Below, one piece after another: positions 10,678 through 28,593 of a DNA stretch of 64,000 nucleotides. The position numbers were made by a program, and so were the translations under genes. The stretch lies in assembly GCF_029633865.1 (NCBI RefSeq), contig NC_079211.1:143007585-143071584 (forward strand), in the 5' to 3' direction. This DNA is from Lampris incognitus (lineage: Eukaryota; Chordata; Actinopteri; Lampriformes; Lampridae). Numbering within the stretch: position 1 is the first letter of the stretch; each line of letters starts with the position of its first letter. The notes beneath the pieces were generated by a model that did not search any database, was not told where the DNA came from, and was given only the letters and a program-made list of their open reading frames with translations.

Positions 10678-10813
10678 TGTAAACTACTAATAAGACACGT
10701 TAGCCCCCTAGCTAACGGGTCTGACCCTTTAGCCGAGCGGTTAGTGAGGCCACCTTGTGGTGCAGTACACCCCGTATCGAATCCCGCACCGGGCAAGAAA
10801 ATAACCGGTTACA
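10678..10813 (+). mobile_element. Solo copy of the same miniature LTR
   Basis: A third TGTAAACTAC...GGTTACA copy, 20 bp after the right LTR and again flanked by CTAG on both sides. It carries the same internal tRNA-like boxes. Either an independent solo LTR or part of a tandem LTR-int-LTR-LTR array. Confidence 0.65.
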
Positions 10814-10842
10814 CTAGGCTACCTTTGTAACCCTGCTTTGTG

Positions 10843-11150
10843 GAGGCACACGAGTCAAATGTAAGTTATGATGACAGCAAAATGAAATGTATCACAGGGC
10901 TGCCCAGTTTACAGACTTTCATGATTTTGTTCAGTTGTGTGTCATCAGCGATTCCTCCTACTGCAAACCACTCCCTCAAGCCTACTCATGAACTTCTTCT
11001 TACACTGATGAAGCTGCGCCTCAATCTGTCCGAGGAATTCTTAGGCTACCTCTTCGGGATTCATCAGTCAACAGTATCAAGAATCTTTCGCCGTTGGATC
11101 CACGTCATGGCAACCAGGCTGCATCCCCTAATCTTGAAAATGAAAAATGG
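10843..11150 (+). pseudogene. HTH region of an ISL2EU-type transposase, DDE domain missing
   Basis: The frame contains DDSKMKCITGLPSLQTFMIL followed by LLLTLMKLRLNLSEEFLGYL and FGIHQSTVSRIFRRWI. This is the helix-turn-helix region that precedes the DDE nuclease in THAP-bearing ISL2EU transposases. After RLHPLI the similarity stops and no catalytic DDE segment follows before 11,700. The element is a deletion remnant. Together with 9823-10000 it forms the left half of one decayed element. Confidence 0.65.
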
Positions 11151-11223
11151 TCAGTCTGAAAGTGAATTTTTAACCTTAGACATGATTTTCAGACAATGTA
11201 AACAGTGGAAAGTCAAAAATTGA

Positions 11224-11739
11224 ATTTTCAGCCTTACATGATTTTGACCAATTAGACAATGGAAAACAATGGTACATGTTGTACATGTTTATTCTGTAGT
11301 TATTTCATATTAATGTACACATTACACATCCCTGTGATGGTCTGGAAAGATGTGTGACAAATGTTTGTATAGCAAGCTTGACAAATAAAAGTGATACACT
11401 GCAAGATATGGTCTGCTGAAACTCTTCTACAGTTTTGACTTTCAGTTTTCAGTTTTTACACAACCGTCAAGTCAGTTTCTAGATGTGCCAATGCCTCGCT
11501 TTCCAACAACAGTCTGGGGAAAGAGGCCCTATGAAGCCAATCATTCTCAACAGAGAACAGACATATAGTTCATATTATGTAAGGACTAAAATGACAAGAG
11601 GAATCAACACAGAAAGTCCTTGGTTTAGAAAAAAAAATGGGAAGGTTTCACAACAACCCCATCACTAATTTGCTTTCTAGGACACAGGCCTACAGATCAG
11701 ATGTTTCATTCAGCACTGCATTTGGTGTAAACCATTTTC
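11224..11739. other. Unassigned AT-rich stretch between the two ISL2EU remnants
   Basis: No reading frame with recognisable similarity. By position it should have held the DDE part and the region between the convergent transposon genes, but I see no motif. Confidence 0.4.
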
Positions 11740-12800
11740 CTAGCAGTTCTGGCAACACTCCACACTTGGAAAAAACTTTGTTGCCTTCATAACATGACTT
11801 TCAGAATTTGAATCTGGGGTTATTCTCTCAGTATATAATTCTGAAGGTGTCCACACACAAAAGTCACAGAGTGGTGATTTTGTAACATGAATCTGGCAGT
11901 GTACTTGAAAGTAATAGTTGTGTTGTCTGTTAAGTTCCAGTGTCACATCTGAGGTAGAGGATGCAACCAAACAAGTCTTTTTCTTTCGACAGTTCTAGCA
12001 GGGTCTTGTCTTTTGCCAAGTAGGGGCATTTGATTTCCAAGCACCCAGAGCCACAACAGTCACAAGACACCTTCCCACCTGGTGATGCGCCGAGATGTAG
12101 AGTCCGGTGGGGGCTACATCAAAATTGAGGTGCTTTGATGACATGGTCTCAATGTATGCCTCCTTTGCCTTGGCCTCCTGCTGAATGCCCCACCTGGAAA
12201 ATATTCAATAAATAATTAAGTTTGGTGCATAAATATAGGCTAGATATCCATAATTACTCTGCAATAGCTTTTTATAAGAGGTTTTATCATTCCCTAACTT
12301 AGCTCCATCCTTTCGATTAGTGAACAATAACTTTGAAACTTAATAATTTTCCTTGAATATTAAAATGAATAAGTAATACCTTGTTGCTGCAGTTGTAAAC
12401 TTGGTTGACTCTGGGTGGCATATGGCATTCACAAGGGATTTTGGGGGGCTTATTATCATTGCTCTTTATAACGCCACCAAACTTGGGAGCAGTTATTCTG
12501 CCATATCTGGAGGTGTACCACATCTCTGATGAAGCCTGCCCCTTTGTCTGCTGTTCAGCGAGCTCACGCTGAGCATCTGTGATCAGCAAATCCTCAGAAA
12601 CCTTTTCAGATTTGTCAAGAAGCTCTTTGCAGGTCAAACCAAGATTCTCAGCTTCGTGACGTTGTCCTAATGGTGGAATGAATATTAAAACATATACATC
12701 CAGAAGTTGGCGTTGGGTTTTTGGACGACATACTTTTACGTTTGCAGAGATTGTCGCGTATTTCGGTAGTTTGAGCCACCTTGCCATGCAAGCCAAATGT
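11740..12800 (-). pseudogene. YqaJ-like nuclease remnant (second ORF of ISL2EU element)
   Basis: Read on the minus strand. The first part (12796-12380) contains MWYTSRYGRITAPKFGGVI, the YqaJ N-terminal motif, ending at a donor-like site. A second part from an acceptor near 12193 gives WGIQQEAKAKEAYIETMSS and GLYIS. After a frame-shifting loss it continues in another frame as [24 protein letters not shown], and finally QHNYYFQVHCQIHVTKSPLC with CDFCVW. YqaJ exonucleases use the D of SPDG and the E-x-K of EIKCP. Here D is G and the frame is broken, so it is inactive. Its convergent placement with the THAP/HTH parts matches two-gene ISL2EU elements. Confidence 0.7.
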
Positions 12801-12859
12801 GGTTTTAGTGCTGTAATGCATTATTTTACAAAAGTCAAATCAGAACAAGCATAAAAATC

Positions 12860-13885
12860 AGGAACATGATTTATTTTGATTGATATTAAGACCATGTGAA
12901 GTCAGTATCGGAAAGCAAGCAATTTATGTAGTGTAGCCTGGTGCAGAAACCACCAGTCGAGGCATGCAACTGCAGGGCAGACACAACCAGCTCGAAGTTT
13001 GCTCAGTGTTGTTTTTTTTTTGTTTTTTTTACATAGCATGGGCAATATTTTACACAGGTCACAGAGCATAATAATTTGGTTGACATTCCATCGGACAGAT
13101 TTGTATTACAGCCAGAGAGAAATTTAAAAACTGGTTTCAGCAGTTAAAGGTCTATTGTTTGATAAGCGCTGTTTATGATGATCAGGTTTGTCTTGCAAAG
13201 AAAACATGGATGCAACCCTCACTCAGGATACGTGCCAATTTAAATGTGACACAAAACAACCCCCATAGTCCTCAATAAACCATAAGCCTGCATTCTAAAT
13301 AACAAACTGAAACACGCGTGCCTTTATATGTCATAAATAACGATAAGTATAAGACGAATATACCAAATTACAAAGCTCAGTATCGTTTGCTTTTTTTTGG
13401 AATGTTTAGTGATATATGAAATGTCAGTGGTGAAGTGGCATGCGGACTGCAGAGGTAAACTACACTAAATCTATAAAATCTTCACGATACTTTGCTCAAT
13501 TTACATGTCAAGTTCCATTCAATGTGAATAGTTCATTAGATGCACATGCAGGATATTGTTCACACCATTTGTAAAGTAATATACAGTGTACAGCATGATA
13601 TTCTCAACAACAGCTGGCCAAAAACTTGTTGGCTCAGTTGAAACAGCGACATTGCAGTGATACGTTACTGATGCTGTTTAATATGTTTTAATTCAAATGT
13701 TAGGGAGCACTGCATCAGAATAGAAAAAAAAATCAAACACAATTAGTTGTCTCGCTCAAAACAACTGGTGAGGAAGCACTAGACGTTTAGTAACATGGCT
13801 TAGACAAGTTGCAGTCTTTTGTTTTTATGGCACATGTTGATAAATGCTCTCGGAAACGCCCCCCTCGTCTTTTATTGTAAGATGC
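12860..13885 (-). other. lgi3: lgi3 3' region
   Basis: AATAAA on the minus strand occurs at 13876-13871, only 10 nt after the stop, and again near 12,868. The AT-rich 1 kb between them has no repeats that I recognise and could be a long 3' UTR. Which signal is used cannot be told from sequence. Confidence 0.4.
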
Positions 13886-20848
<6,963 letters not shown>

Positions 20849-21046
20849 CCTTCCTCCAGGATTGGATTCCTTCAGGATAAAAGGACAGCGAGGGTGTGTG
20901 ATTGGGAATCTTGATGTTTGGTTTTCCTCCCTGTGTGGTAAAGCTCCCTGAAAAGCCCACAGTCACCACGCCTGCAGCCCGGGTAGCAGTATCAGCAGCT
21001 TTGGATGGTGGCAAACGAAGAGTTTGTGGAGAGACACAGAATGAGG

Positions 21047-21050
<4 letters not shown>

Positions 21051-21133
<83 letters not shown>

Positions 21134-21206
21134 TGAAGAGGGAGAACGAGGGTTGTCCCTTGTATCCTCAGTGGGTGTGAGTGCTCTGCAGCTTCCCTGG
21201 GTCTTT

Positions 21207-21253
<47 letters not shown>

Positions 21254-21290
21254 TCTCTCTCTCTCTCTCTCTCGCTCTCTCTTTCTTTTG
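21051..21290. repeat. Facing (GA)n and (CT)n microsatellites upstream of lgi3
   Basis: (AG)40 at 21051-21130 and a broken (CT)n at 21208-21290, separated by about 77 bp. They lie 200-450 bp before the lgi3 ATG, so they would be in the promoter or 5' leader. The complementary arms can form a long imperfect stem. Confidence 0.85.
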
Positions 21291-21870
21291 CTCTGTCTCT
21301 TGGGAGCTGCTTGTGAGAGCGCAGACTGCAGGAGTGACGAGCAGGGCTGCATTCTCCGCACCAGGACCTGTATGCAGCGCTGCTGACACTGAATTATTTA
21401 CCATTGCACACACAGAAAACTTAAAACGACAGCATTTGCATCAGGGAGAGGGGGAAGCAACAAGGTAAAGGCTGAAAACCAGCCCTGACTGGCGATAACA
21501 GTCTGGTGTGGGCCGAGTTAACATTTCCAGTCCCCAGGATACCTTTATTTGAACCTCTTATCAGGTGTGAAGACTTGCCAAGCCCGCTGGGGAAAGGAGC
21601 GAAAAAGGGAAAAGCAAAAAGGGGATTGGCAAAAGACAGTGTTGTGTCGATGTGTCTGAATTTGTGCAGACAGGCAGTCGTGGTTATGTATATATGGGTG
21701 TGCGTATGTGCTATGGGGCTTTATTTATATCTGAATGTCAAATATCTTTTACATCTAAATATATTTAGAACCCTGGTCAAAAGCAAAAACGTGCAAACAA
21801 AACAAACAAGGCCCACAGAGGTAACCTGGTACATAAACATGACACACCAATGAACTGATTTATCTATACA

Positions 21871-22200
21871 GCCATGACGTAACACGGCTCACGTTAGCAT
21901 ACTATGATGTAACGCGGCTCACGTTAGCATACCATGACGTAACACGGCTCACGTTAGCATACTATGATGTAACGCGGCTCACGTTAGCATACCATGACGT
22001 AACGCGGCTCACGTTAGCATACCATGACGTAACGCGGCTCACGTTAGCATACCATGACGTAACGCGGCTCACGTTAGCATACCATGACGTAACGCGGCTC
22101 ACGTTAGCATACCATGACGTAACGCGGCTCACGTTAGCATACCATGACGTACCACGGCTCACGTTAGCATACTATGACGTAAAGCGGCTCACGTTAGCAT
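21871..22200. repeat. 30-bp minisatellite, 11 copies
   Basis: Eleven uninterrupted 30-bp units (ACCATGACGTAACGCGGCTC plus ACGTTAGCAT). Variants are concentrated at the two ends and the central copies are identical. No spacers. DNA from 21,351 to 21,870 shows nothing recognisable. Confidence 0.95.
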
Positions 22201-22419
22201 ACTAGCATACTTTTGAAGCGAAAAGGACAAAAGACAACATCTTTAAATCTGATCACGGAACATTCCCGAGTTTGAATAACGGCCCTGTTTGGAAAAACAG
22301 CACCACTCGCGAGTTAAAAGATCAGAATCGGAAACACATCGTTTCCCCCAGCCCACAGCAGCGCAACACAAAAACAAAAAACACATAAATCCAAACTACC
22401 ACATAACGAACTAAACCAA

Positions 22420-22554
22420 TGTAACCGGTTATTTTCTTGCCCGGTGCGGGATTCGGTACGGGGTGTACTGCACCACAAGGCGACATCACTAACCGCTCGG
22501 CTAAAGGGTCAGACCCGTTAGCTAGGGGCTAACGTGTCTTATTAGTAGTTTACA
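22420..22554 (-). mobile_element. Solo miniature LTR with tRNA-like insert
   Basis: Minus-strand copy of the 10,280 family, TGTAAACTAC...GGTTACA, 135 bp, with the same A-box (TAGCCGAGCGGTTAG). Flanking tetranucleotides on the plus strand are CCAA and CTAA, a 3 of 4 match. Confidence 0.65.
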
Positions 22555-22569
22555 CTAACTAAACAAAAG

Positions 22570-22872
22570 TAAATAAATAAAAATTTTAAAATCACCGTCC
22601 AGGAGAACGAACGCCGGCCGGGATGACTGTCGGAACTGCCGGTCTGCATGGGCTAGCAGTTAGCTTAGCCTGCCCCGCTTCCGCGTCCTGTCACACCGCC
22701 CTCGGTGTTTCCTCCTGGGCCGCAGCTCCGGTCTGGGCCGTGGTCCTTGGGTCCACAGGATGCAGCAGACCAAGCTCTCCCAGCCATCAAACGAAGACAG
22801 ACTCACGTGCACAAAGACCCTGCATGGACGGTACTGGGTGAGGCCGCAGCAAACATGAATTTGCGCCGCCAT
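22570..22872 (-). mobile_element. Probable LINE ORF fragment
   Basis: The minus strand gives MAAQIHVCCGL and then a basic stretch (PELRPRRKHRGRCDRTRKRG). This resembles the lead-in to the endonuclease domain of CR1/L2/Rex1-type LINE ORFs. It is short and interrupted by a stop, so the assignment is tentative. The next 330 bp (22,873-23,200) are unassigned. Confidence 0.35.
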
Positions 22873-23204
22873 CTTTGTAGCCTACAACGGGATATATCCT
22901 ACAAATATCTGAACACTTTAGATCTTGAGCGATGTTTAAGAAATCATTCTGAGCCTGGTGTCTTGTGATTATTATTTTTTTTCTGTCAGTCACCTCAAAC
23001 GATGAAAATTAAAATTTGTTCATCTTCACTCATTTTAAGAACCAAAGCACCTTCCGGGGTTTTACTTATCCAGTTTTTGCATACCTGCTTGAAATGCTGC
23101 TTTTATAGACTCCCCAGGTGGTTTGTCAGAGCGGCGGGCAGCAAGGCCTGCAAGTCATTTTATGTGAGCAGGAACAGGTGTTGATAGGAAAAGAAGCCGG
23201 AGAA

Positions 23205-24195
23205 AATGATAAGATGTACTCTTGTTAATCTCCGTGGGGAAATTCATCCTCTGCATTTAACCCATCCCAAAAGACACTGGAGGCAGTGGGCAACTGCAGC
23301 GCCCAGGGACCAACCCCAGCTGTTCTCTCCATCCTCCTCCTCCTCCTCCTCATCATCATAGGCAGTCATGTAGGGGTCGAGTACGACCATCCTCCCTCTG
23401 GGTCCTCAGGTGGGCGTAGAGGCCGATTCTGGAGCCGCATAATGGGAGGATGCCTGCGTGTGACAGCTTTTGACGTGGAGTGGCTGATGCGCCTGCAGCC
23501 ACCACACGGCCCTTGGCAGGGGGTGGCCAGAGTTCAATGGCATGGAGAACCAAGATGATTGAGGACCGCCACACGGTCCTTGGAAGGGGGTGGCCAGAGT
23601 TCAATGGCATGGAGAACCAAGATGATTGAGGACCGCCCTCTGTTGCAGCCTTCATCTGCCTTCACTGCTGTGGTGACCTGGAGACATCTTCCGCCAGTTC
23701 CACTGTTGAAGTCCTTGTTGGATCAGGCTTTGTCTGAGATCTCCCCCCTTGACTTATCCACCTTGGGTGACCCTACCAGGAGCCAAGCTCTGGGCTGCAT
23801 AGCTCTTGGGATCATTGGTACACACAAGCTTCTCCACTACAGCAAGGTGGCGATCCACTGCCTTGGTCAGGGGCACAGGCAGGAGTATTAACCCTAACAT
23901 ACATGTCTTTTTGATGGTGGGAGGAAACCGGAGCACCCGGAGGAAACCCACGCAGACACGGGGAGAACATGCAAACTCCACACAGAAAGGACCCGGGACG
24001 GCCTGGGGTTCGAACCCATGACCTTCTTGCTGTGAGGCAACAGTGCTAACCATCCATCCATCCATTATCCAAACAAACCACTAATCCTGCTCTCAGGGTC
24101 GTGGGGATGTTGGAGCCTATCCCAGCAGTCATTGAGCGGCAGGCGGGGAGACACCCTGGATAGGCCGCCAGGCCATCACAGGGCCAGTGCTAGCC
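23205..24195. repeat. Cluster of dispersed fish repeats with a 67-bp direct duplication
   Basis: Phrases familiar from dispersed teleost repeats occur: GGAAATTCATCCTCTGCATT (near 23,238), GAGAACATGCAAACTCCACA (near 23,961) and TGTTGGAGCCTATCCCAGCA (near 24,108). A 67-bp segment is duplicated in tandem (23502-23568 and 23569-23635) with few differences. Families not named. Confidence 0.55.
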
Positions 24196-24200
24196 ACTGG

Positions 24201-25446
24201 GCCAGAAATTGTCACTTCCTGACAGAGAGGCAATTCTAGAGGTTCCTTTCAAATATAATAAACGTGTATTTCCTTTCATACTAAATACGACTGTAACATC
24301 CAACGCTGGCTGTTAAAGAACGAGTGGGCAGGTGTGCAGGTTTCATCCGGAGAGTTCATGCGTCATATAAATCAAAAAGCTAAAATCACAATAATCATTC
24401 ACCTGGTGGATGAATGATGTCCTGCGAGCAGACCACAACATTAACAACAGATCCGAGGACAACACTTAAGCTGTGACGAGAGCAGTGAGCATACCCCCCC
24501 CCCCCCCCCCCGATCAGCGTCGACTGTCACTACCGCCTGACGACACAAGAGGATGCTGTTGGCCGCGAAATTCAGTTTTATTCAGGCCCAACAAATGGCC
24601 CGAGAGCAGTCTGCTGGCAGCTGGCAGGGCTGCAGCCGCAGTGCCAGGCACAGCCAGCTTTCCCTCACAACAACTCTGTTGTCACAGGCAGATAGACAGC
24701 AGCTTTCAGTCAGTAGCAGTCTATCTGGCATTCTCATCCGGCCCCTGGTCCCAGCAAATTGTTCCATTTCAGACAGGCACGAGGAGAACATCACATGGCA
24801 CGAAATAATGTTGTAATACTCTGTATAGCACAGCATCGGCTGTTAGAGGATAACTTACTGTACGCTTGCATGGCCGGCCTGTGTAAAATCACCCCCTATT
24901 AAATGGGATTACAACTTGCTGATGGTTCATATGGTTCATCCTGCGGACCTAAACCTCACCATGCGCCAAACGAGAGCAATTTAGAAAATATAAAACTTGT
25001 TTAGTTCCCCCCATTAGTCCGTGGCAGACAGTGTAAAGGAAAGCGGTGGGGGGGGAAATGCTGCACTACTTACAGTATTTTGCTCGGGGAAGAGTCCGGG
25101 GGATTAACTCTGAGTGAGTTATTGGTTATGCCAGAACATATAAACCGTTTACGATACAGGGCTAACTTTGGGTCTCTTTAATACGTGATAAGTCCTTCTT
25201 TGTTTCGTTTTTTTGTGTGTGGATAGTTTAGTCTAGAGTTCCCGAAATCTTTGCAGAACATCTCCTTTCCTCCCTGGCTTAGCACACTGCGACAAACAGC
25301 CATCGCTCAAGTCGGAGCGACGGCTGTCCGCAGGGACGTCACAGGAGGTGCCGTTAAGTGACACATTTAGCAACATAGTATCTTTTACATCTGCTTTGCT
25401 GGCTTCCATTTTAATGGCTGATTGTCTTTTAGCCTTATGGTGCATT

Positions 25447-25448
<2 letters not shown>
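24201..25448. other. Unassigned intergenic sequence
   Basis: Contains a poly(C) run near 24,497-24,512. No gene, repeat family or regulatory site is supported. Confidence 0.4.
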
Positions 25449-25544
<96 letters not shown>

Positions 25545-26162
25545 GTATGTGTGTGTGTCTATATTGGTATGTGTGTGTGTGTCTATATGTATGTGTGTGT
25601 GTCTATATATGTATATGTGTGTGTTTGTATGTGTGTGTCTCTCTATGTATGTGTGTGTGTCTATATATGTGTGTGTCTCTATGTGTGTTTCTGTATGTAT
25701 GTGTGTGTGTGTGTTGTCTCATTTATTCTAATAAGTTCTTAAAAGTGGTTAAATGTGGATTCATGTTCCACTTCTAAGAACTTATTAGAATAAATGAGAC
25801 AACACACACACACACACTAGAGACACACACACATACATACAGACACACACATACATACAGACACACACATACAAACACACACACACACACACACATAGAG
25901 ACACACACACATACACAGAGACACACACATACAAACACACACACACACACATACATAGACACACACATACATACAGACACACACATACATAGACACACAC
26001 ATAGAGACATACACATACAAACACACACATATATAGACACACACACATACATAGACACACACATACAAACACACACATATATAGACACACACATACATAG
26101 AGAGAGAGAGAGACACACACACACACACACATAGAGACACACACACACACACACACACACAC
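25449..26162. repeat. 700-bp palindromic microsatellite
   Basis: Inner arms 25714-25748 and 25768-25802 are inverted copies matching at 34 of 35 positions around a 19-nt loop. Outward, the left side runs GT-rich, then CT, then pure GT. The right side mirrors this as CA-rich, then GA, then CA. The microsatellite arms are thus part of one inverted duplication. Confidence 0.85.
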
Positions 26163-26521
26163 AGGCTGATGGTGAAATTCCTGCTTCTGCCAATGCTTGA
26201 GCTTACTCCTCACAGCGCTCCACCCAATCCCAGCCTCCGGTGGGAACTAGTTTAATTGCATGGCATGAGGAGCGGAGCATGAAATGGCAGCTGGAAATCC
26301 TCACTTAACCTCTTCAAGGCAGAAGCAGTGGAACTGCAAAAGAGCTCGAACCAACAGCACCAACTCTCAACTCCTTTCGGTTTATTCGCTGGACCAGCCG
26401 AACGGGGGGGGGGGGCGGGGGGACGCTGGGAAGCAAAACAGTGTGGACACTGGCGGGTCAAAGGTCTGCGCAGGGGTGCCGGGGCCGCCGACTCGCAGCA
26501 AGAGGCTTGTGCAACGCAGGC

Positions 26522-26761
26522 CAGCGTTTCTCAACCCAGTCCTCAAGGAACCCCTATCCTGCAGATTTTCATTGTAACCCTGCTTGTACTTACTCGACCA
26601 ATCATCTCGCAGCACTTAATTATGCAAGGTGCGCAACGTCTGACAAAATTCATTGCTGATTGGTTGAATAACTACAAACAGGTACCTATTCAGGGTTGCA
26701 AAGAAAATCTGCAGGATGGGGGGGGGGGGGGGGTCCTTGAGGACTGGGTTGAGAAACACTG
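26522..26761. mobile_element. hAT-like MITE
   Basis: 240 bp, ends CAGCGTTTCTCAACCCAGTC and, inverted, CAGTGTTTCTCAACCCAGTC. The same element occurs at 36467-36707. A poly(G) tract interrupts the right arm. No clear target duplication. Confidence 0.75.
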
Positions 26762-28500
26762 GTCTAAAGGTTCGACTTGTTCCTACAAGCCGCGGAGGCT
26801 TGGCGCCTCCTCCCCATACAACACCCAAACAGCGCCGGGGACGGCCGCGTTTCACCAACCGGATTTCGGGCGATAAACGAGGGCCAAGCCAAACAAATCG
26901 AAAGCCATCGACCGACGCTGTTCGTTTGGGGGCAGAAATGAGTCACCAAACACTACATAGCCGTCCTGTTTCCCCCGTACCAGTCCCCCCTCCCCTCCCC
27001 ACCACATCCCACGCCGTCTGGCGACATGTGCGTTTAGGGTCCGTTCAGCTCCGCGTTGGAGGCGCGCCACCGCGGCCCCCTCGCCACGTCTCCCCCCCCC
27101 CTCCCCCCGGGGGACCGGCCGTGCTTGGATAACTTCTGCTCGACGTCATGGCCACGGGGGTACGCTGTTCGACGTTGGCCGTGTTCGCGTTCGCCTCAAA
27201 CCCACATCCCAATCCTGACCGCGGGCCAAGGAGTCTGAAAAGGGCTCTCTGTCCCCGCGTCCAACATCTGTTTGGTTTTCACGGTTCGGCCTCTTTTGGC
27301 TGCGCTGGGAGCAGCAGCAGAAAAAAAAAGAGAAACGGGAAGATAGACACAATCCTGTTTCACCTCGGCTCCTTCCAGAGAGAGAGAGAGATCCCAGCTG
27401 CCCCAGGTGATGTGCCCGTGCGGGTGTCACGACGGCGCGCGCGCGCGCACGTGCGTACGCACGCACGCACATGTGTTTTATAGTCTTCCCGCAACGGCGC
27501 GATGGGAACACCGGTGAATTCGTTTATCTACGCGACTCCAAGAAAACAGCTGGAGAGGAAGCCATTCTTTACTGCGGAGATTGCGAAATGCGCGCACAAC
27601 GACCTCAAGCAAACAAACAAGCATTTCCAAGACCCCTATAACAAATCTGTCTCTCTCTCTCTCTCCCCCTCTCTCTCTCTCTCCCCCTCTCTCTCCCCCC
27701 TCATCCAGCACCAAGCTGATGGATGCCAGCTGGCCAGGCGCGGGGACAAGATGGCGTCGGCTATCCGGAGCCTCCATCGGCCCCCCCTCGACGAGTCAGG
27801 ATCAAATAAGACGTTCGGCTACGGCGGGGAGCCACGTGATCCGGCAATCCAATAACGCGTCCGGATTTGACGACTCTCGCGTTGTGGTTGTCGCGCACGT
27901 GCGCACGCAAACGCTCGCAGTCGTGACCTGTCGTCGAGCCGCTGAAAGGTGAGGCGACCCGGATGTTCCCTCCGCAGCCGGAAATGAACCCGTAGCGGCG
28001 ACGGTAAGTGAAGGGACTCGTCACGCTGCCTCGTATTTAGCGCCACATTTGGTCGACGGAGGAAGCTGGGCGGCTTACTGTTGTTTCTAGCCATGTTGCG
28101 TTGGCTGGGCCCCGGGAGGGTCCGTCAGGCAATCCCCCCCCCAGGCCCAATCCAATTAAAGAGAGTATAAAGACATATGGCTGGGGGTAGGAGGGGGAGG
28201 GGGGGCAAGTGATATGATTAGATCCTGCACACAATGACCTGGTTTTGATTCATACCCCGCCTTACCCTGTCACTCACAGTGCAGGCCCCCCGAGAGTGGC
28301 TGGGTGCACAGGGAGCTGGGGAAGAACCGATCTGAGAGCGGCTCTCTGTCTTGGGTGGTGTGAAGAGTTCCCAAGGCGGCGTGAAACACCACCCGTGCAA
28401 ATCCGAACCACGCAATCAATGACTGGTCTGCGTCTCTTAAACATCGCAGATGTGGACAGATTGATCGCTATTGCCGAAGCAGTGGCCACCGATTAATATG
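26762..28500. other. GC-rich, CpG-dense intergenic block
   Basis: High CpG density, especially 27,050-27,480 and 27,720-28,090, with short CT-rich and (CG)n/(AC)n tracts. It looks like one or two CpG islands, but no exon of a recognisable gene lies on either strand. An unannotated noncoding transcript start is possible. Confidence 0.4.
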
Positions 28501-28516
28501 AGAAAGACCAATCTTA

Positions 28517-28520
<4 letters not shown>

Positions 28521-28590
<70 letters not shown>
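28521..28590. repeat. (TA)35 microsatellite
   Basis: A 70-bp TA run that directly abuts the left end of the Tc1-derived palindrome, whose target is TA. Confidence 0.9.

Positions 28591-28593
<3 letters not shown>

Noticed and set aside
20963-21468. Arg-Glu and Leu-Ser repeat frames
   Set aside because: Translations of the (GA)n and (CT)n tracts upstream of lgi3.
21871-22200. CRISPR-like 30-bp direct repeats
   Set aside because: No spacers, eukaryotic context, plain minisatellite.
25422-26213. Long Val/Cys/Leu/Ser-repeat reading frames on both strands
   Set aside because: They are translations of GT, CT and CA microsatellites; composition is purely repeat-driven and no start or splice context supports them.
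27148-27952. Possible exon beginning ATGGCC or ATGGCG in the CpG block
   Set aside because: Several overlapping frames, none with a recognisable domain; composition explains their length.
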